Below the pieces are notes generated by a model that had not been told where the DNA came from, searched no databases, and worked only from the letters and a program-made list of their open reading frames with translations. This document shows, piece by piece, positions 6,995 to 9,052 of a stretch of DNA of 9,052 bases. The position numbers and the translations under genes were made by a program. Position 1 is the first letter of the stretch, and every line of letters begins with the position of its first letter. Where the stretch lies: positions 21,986-31,037 of the forward strand of contig DNXU01000199.1 of NCBI GenBank assembly GCA_003505715.1, written 5' to 3'. The DNA is from Cyanobacteria bacterium UBA8803. GTDB lineage: Bacteria; Cyanobacteriota; Cyanobacteriia; Cyanobacteriales; Coleofasciculaceae.

Positions 6995-7029
6995 ATCCCT
7001 CATCCCTCATCCTTCATCCCTCATCCCTA
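6995..7029 (+). repeat. Heptanucleotide tandem repeat (STRR-type), five copies of ATCCCTC
   Basis: Five contiguous 7-bp units (ATCCCTC, ATCCCTC, ATCCTTC, ATCCCTC, ATCCCTA; GAGGGAT on the other strand) lie between the zincin gene and cpcG. Short tandemly repeated repetitive heptamers are well known in filamentous cyanobacteria. The tract lies upstream of the cpcG promoter candidate and just downstream of the zincin stop codon. Confidence 0.9.
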
Positions 7030-7054
7030 CTCTTAACAATCGTTAAAAAATGTT

Positions 7055-7621
7055 TCAAAAATAACCCATCCAAAATGCCAAGGGATTTGTCATAGAAGCA
7101 CAGTGAGGCCAATTTCGCAAGTACATTTCCATATTTGACTGCCAAATTGGGGGTGCCAAACCCACCCCCAGACAAAGATGAGAAAGAACTTCAAAAAACC
7201 GCCGATCGTGACCGGGCGAGCCTAAATGAGCGTGGGCATATTCATGCACCACTATACTCAACCAATCGTGGGGGGCAATTCGTCCCACATCAATTAGAAT
7301 GACCGTCGGCTCGACCAATATATTGCACAAGCCGTCGATGCCATACTCTTGAGCTAAGGGAGCAGCACAGATTTGCATCGGACGGCGCACTTCGGGGTGA
7401 AAACAGCCATGACAAGCTTCTAGACAAGCATTCAGTTCAGCATTGATGGCGTCAATGTACTTACCAATCCAAAGACAAATGCGATCGCGCACTCTCGGAT
7501 GAGCAGTTACGTCAACCATACCGGGTTCTAAGGCTAGTTGACGTACAGCATCCAGATATTGATAGCCGCGTACCATAGGATCGGCAGTAAGCAGGGAGTT
7601 ACCCACCCAATACAGACTCAA
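7055..7621 (-). CDS. Zincin-like (SprT/M48-type HExxH) protein of unknown role
   Basis: A 188-residue protein I cannot assign to a named family member. The segment VVHEYAHAHLGSPGHDRRF holds an HExxH zinc-metallopeptidase motif (H126, E127, H130), with H132 and H138 as possible extra ligands. HExxH followed by a nearby histidine resembles SprT-like and minimal zincin domains. There are eight cysteines, including C66, C70 and C73 in ACLEACHGC, which could bind metal. No signal peptide or convincing membrane helix is seen. The start is uncertain: the open frame begins with TTG 7621 (no good ribosome site); GTG 7606 is an alternative, and there is no in-frame ATG farther upstream before a stop. 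It lies 44 bp after a rod linker gene and 194 bp before cpcG, on their strand, so a role in phycobilisome assembly or turnover is possible by context only. Confidence 0.75.
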   Translation of the reverse strand: MSLYWVGNSLLTADPMVRGYQYLDAVRQLALEPGMVDVTAHPRVRDRICLWIGKYIDAINAELNACLEACHGCFHPEVRRPMQICAAPLAQEYGIDGLCNILVEPTVILIDVGRIAPHDWLSIVVHEYAHAHLGSPGHDRRFFEVLSHLCLGVGLAPPIWQSNMEMYLRNWPHCASMTNPLAFWMGYF

Positions 7622-7665
7622 TCTATCTAGGTTCCAAAACGTTTTGTAGATTGTAACCTGAAAGT

Positions 7666-8751
7666 TTAACTAGAAAAAGTCCGGCTGCGCCACTTATTGA
7701 GCTTGGCGTCTCCAATAGCGGCTAAAGGTCGGAGCTGGGCAATTTGGTCTTGCAGGGTGGCGATCGCCTCAGTTTGTTGCTTAACTTGCTGTTGCAATAC
7801 TATATAACTATCTGACTGCCCTATAGTTGGGATCTTAGTGTGATGAGGTACTCCTACACCCACAGTACTTTGAGATGTTGTTGGTGGAGTTTGAGATTGC
7901 CACTTGTTTGTCAATGCTGCTCCGAGAGCCGCAACCGAGCGCAGCTGAGCTAGCTGTTGTTCTAGATTTTCAATGGTTTTTGCCTGTTCCTCGTACTGGC
8001 GTTGTAAGGATAGATAGGCGTCTAAGGAATAGAGAGGGGTAGAACGAACCAGCGCTTTAGGTTTGTTAAGGCCGACTGCCTCAGCCAATAATTGCTCAAT
8101 CCGATTTTCTTGTGAAAAGTAGGTGGTAACTATCCCGTGGTAAGGGATGGGAGAGGGGAGATTCCGGGCAACTTCTTTGGTGAGGCGAGCACAGTTGCTA
8201 TTATGTTGTGCGCGATCGCTGTTGGCATAGCCTCGGTAGAGCTGGAATATCCGGTTGTAACCCACGGTTTTTTGCCCCCGTTGAGTGACAAAACCCCGAT
8301 AGTAAGGGACGATACTGTCGCCGAAATTATCTTGATACTCGATCGAGTCGATATAGGAGTTGATCTCCGCCAGATATCCTTCCTTAATGTAGAGATCGAC
8401 ATGGTAAGCAATCTCTGACTCATCGTAGGGAGCGCGTCCCAATAGATGCTTGTAATTGAGTTCGATAAATCTAACCTGCTGAGTCGAGTAGAAAAACTTC
8501 TGACGATATAGTTCTGAGAGCGCGATCGCTCGCACAAAATCCTGTACGGTCATCTGGCCCTGCCGCAACAGCGATTCTGCACTAATTAAGCGATCGCAAC
8601 TCATCAAGTGGGCGTTCCCCAGCACCTGCCGATAGGCGGCGCGGATAACCAGTTGTAAGTCTTGCTCAGTCCAATTTGACCGCAGTTCTATCTTCGAGGC
8701 TTCTGCAAACGGTTCAATTCCCAACCGTTGTACGACTGTTAAAGTTGCCAT
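7666..8751 (-). CDS. CpcC-like phycobilisome rod linker with duplicated coiled-coil C terminus
   Basis: A 361-residue linker. Residues 1-185 closely match the CpcC-type rod linker pattern: [27 protein letters not shown] (21-40), [76 protein letters not shown] and [17 protein letters not shown]. This domain joins phycocyanin hexamers within rods. Canonical CpcC ends in a CpcD-like domain (pfam01383 type). None is visible here. Instead residues 244-288 and 314-358 are two copies of a 45-residue unit (about 50% identical), each a Q-rich coiled coil followed by QLR--AA-G-A--NKW-S-T, joined by a Thr/Ser/Gly/Pro-rich spacer. It starts at ATG 8751, 12 bp after the lyase subunit gene, with no clear Shine-Dalgarno sequence. 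It could instead bind phycoerythrin or phycoerythrocyanin; the partner is unproven. Confidence 0.9.
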   Translation of the reverse strand: MATLTVVQRLGIEPFAEASKIELRSNWTEQDLQLVIRAAYRQVLGNAHLMSCDRLISAESLLRQGQMTVQDFVRAIALSELYRQKFFYSTQQVRFIELNYKHLLGRAPYDESEIAYHVDLYIKEGYLAEINSYIDSIEYQDNFGDSIVPYYRGFVTQRGQKTVGYNRIFQLYRGYANSDRAQHNSNCARLTKEVARNLPSPIPYHGIVTTYFSQENRIEQLLAEAVGLNKPKALVRSTPLYSLDAYLSLQRQYEEQAKTIENLEQQLAQLRSVAALGAALTNKWQSQTPPTTSQSTVGVGVPHHTKIPTIGQSDSYIVLQQQVKQQTEAIATLQDQIAQLRPLAAIGDAKLNKWRSRTFSS

Positions 8752-8763
8752 TATTTCAATATA

Positions 8764-9052
8764 TTAACAACGTCGATCCAAACTCAGTTGCGCGATTGCT
8801 GATTTAAGGCGCACCTGTACCACATTATCTGATTCTTGGGTGAGTGCAGCCTGCAAGGTAGGCAAGAACTCAGCTTTGCCAATCTCTTCCAGAGAGACTA
8901 CAGCGGCATAACGAAGTGCCCAATCTTCCGGATTAAGTAATGCCCAAGTGAGCTTCTCCACAGTCTGATCGATAATCTCTGGATCTTTAACCAGACTCCC
9001 AATCCGCCCTAAACCCCTTGCTGCCACTCGCCGCACATTGCCTTGGCAGTGG
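8764..9052 (-). CDS. cpcF: CpcF-like bilin lyase subunit (5' part outside window)
   Basis: The C-terminal 95 residues of a HEAT-repeat protein that runs past the right edge; codons up to 9051 are open, so the GTG at 9036 is an internal valine (GNVRRVAARGLG), not a start. The segments VRRVAARGLGRI and DWALRYAAVVSLEEIG match the last HEAT repeats of CpcF, which pairs with CpcE to attach phycocyanobilin to Cys84 of the phycocyanin alpha subunit. PecF is a close relative and cannot be excluded, but the neighbouring rod linker and cpcG fit the order cpcE-cpcF-cpcG. CpcF is about 200 residues, so roughly half is present. The stop codon is 12 bp before the rod linker start, implying co-transcription. 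Confidence 0.78.
   Translation of the reverse strand, partial: HCQGNVRRVAARGLGRIGSLVKDPEIIDQTVEKLTWALLNPEDWALRYAAVVSLEEIGKAEFLPTLQAALTQESDNVVQVRLKSAIAQLSLDRRC

Noticed and set aside
7030..7054. A small inverted repeat (TTAAC with GTTAA) as terminator of the zincin gene
   Set aside because: The 5-bp AT-rich stem is too weak and no T-run follows on the minus strand.

Overview
The window looks like chromosomal DNA of a cyanobacterium, probably filamentous. Phycobilisome genes (a CpcF-type lyase, a CpcC-type rod linker and CpcG) are present. The octamer GCGATCGC (HIP1) recurs, for example at 187, 1453, 2659, 5163, 5298, twice overlapping at 5555-5568, 6045, 7481, 7760, 8212, 8521 and 8591. A heptanucleotide tandem repeat of the type common in filamentous cyanobacteria is also present. 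The species cannot be named from the sequence alone.

Region 1 (1-2742, plus strand) is a two-component cluster. It holds a multi-PAS hybrid-less histidine kinase cut by the left edge, then two paralogous single-domain receiver proteins. A perfect extended -10 lies just before the first receiver, and a long imperfect palindrome separates the two. Region 2 (2799-4949, minus strand) is a two-gene unit: a P-loop GTPase with one C-terminal membrane segment, followed by a protein joining a conserved N-terminal module to a C-terminal Roadblock/LC7 domain. It resembles MglA/MglB or GTPase/GTPase-associated-protein modules and is the best candidate for an under-described system here. Region 3 (5096-6142, plus strand) is an RluD-type pseudouridine synthase with a palindrome read in frame near its C terminus. 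Its 3' end overlaps that of cpcG by 32 bp, tail to tail.

Region 4 (6111-9052, minus strand) is the distal end of a phycocyanin cluster. In transcription order it holds the C-terminal part of a CpcF-like bilin lyase subunit, a CpcC-like rod linker that ends in a duplicated coiled-coil unit where a CpcD domain would be expected, a small HExxH zincin-like protein of unknown role, and the rod-core linker CpcG. CpcG has its own candidate promoter. The lyase, rod linker and zincin are spaced 12 and 44 bp apart and are probably co-transcribed.

No tRNA, rRNA, CRISPR array or intact transposase was seen, and no stretch over 300 bases lacks a gene.
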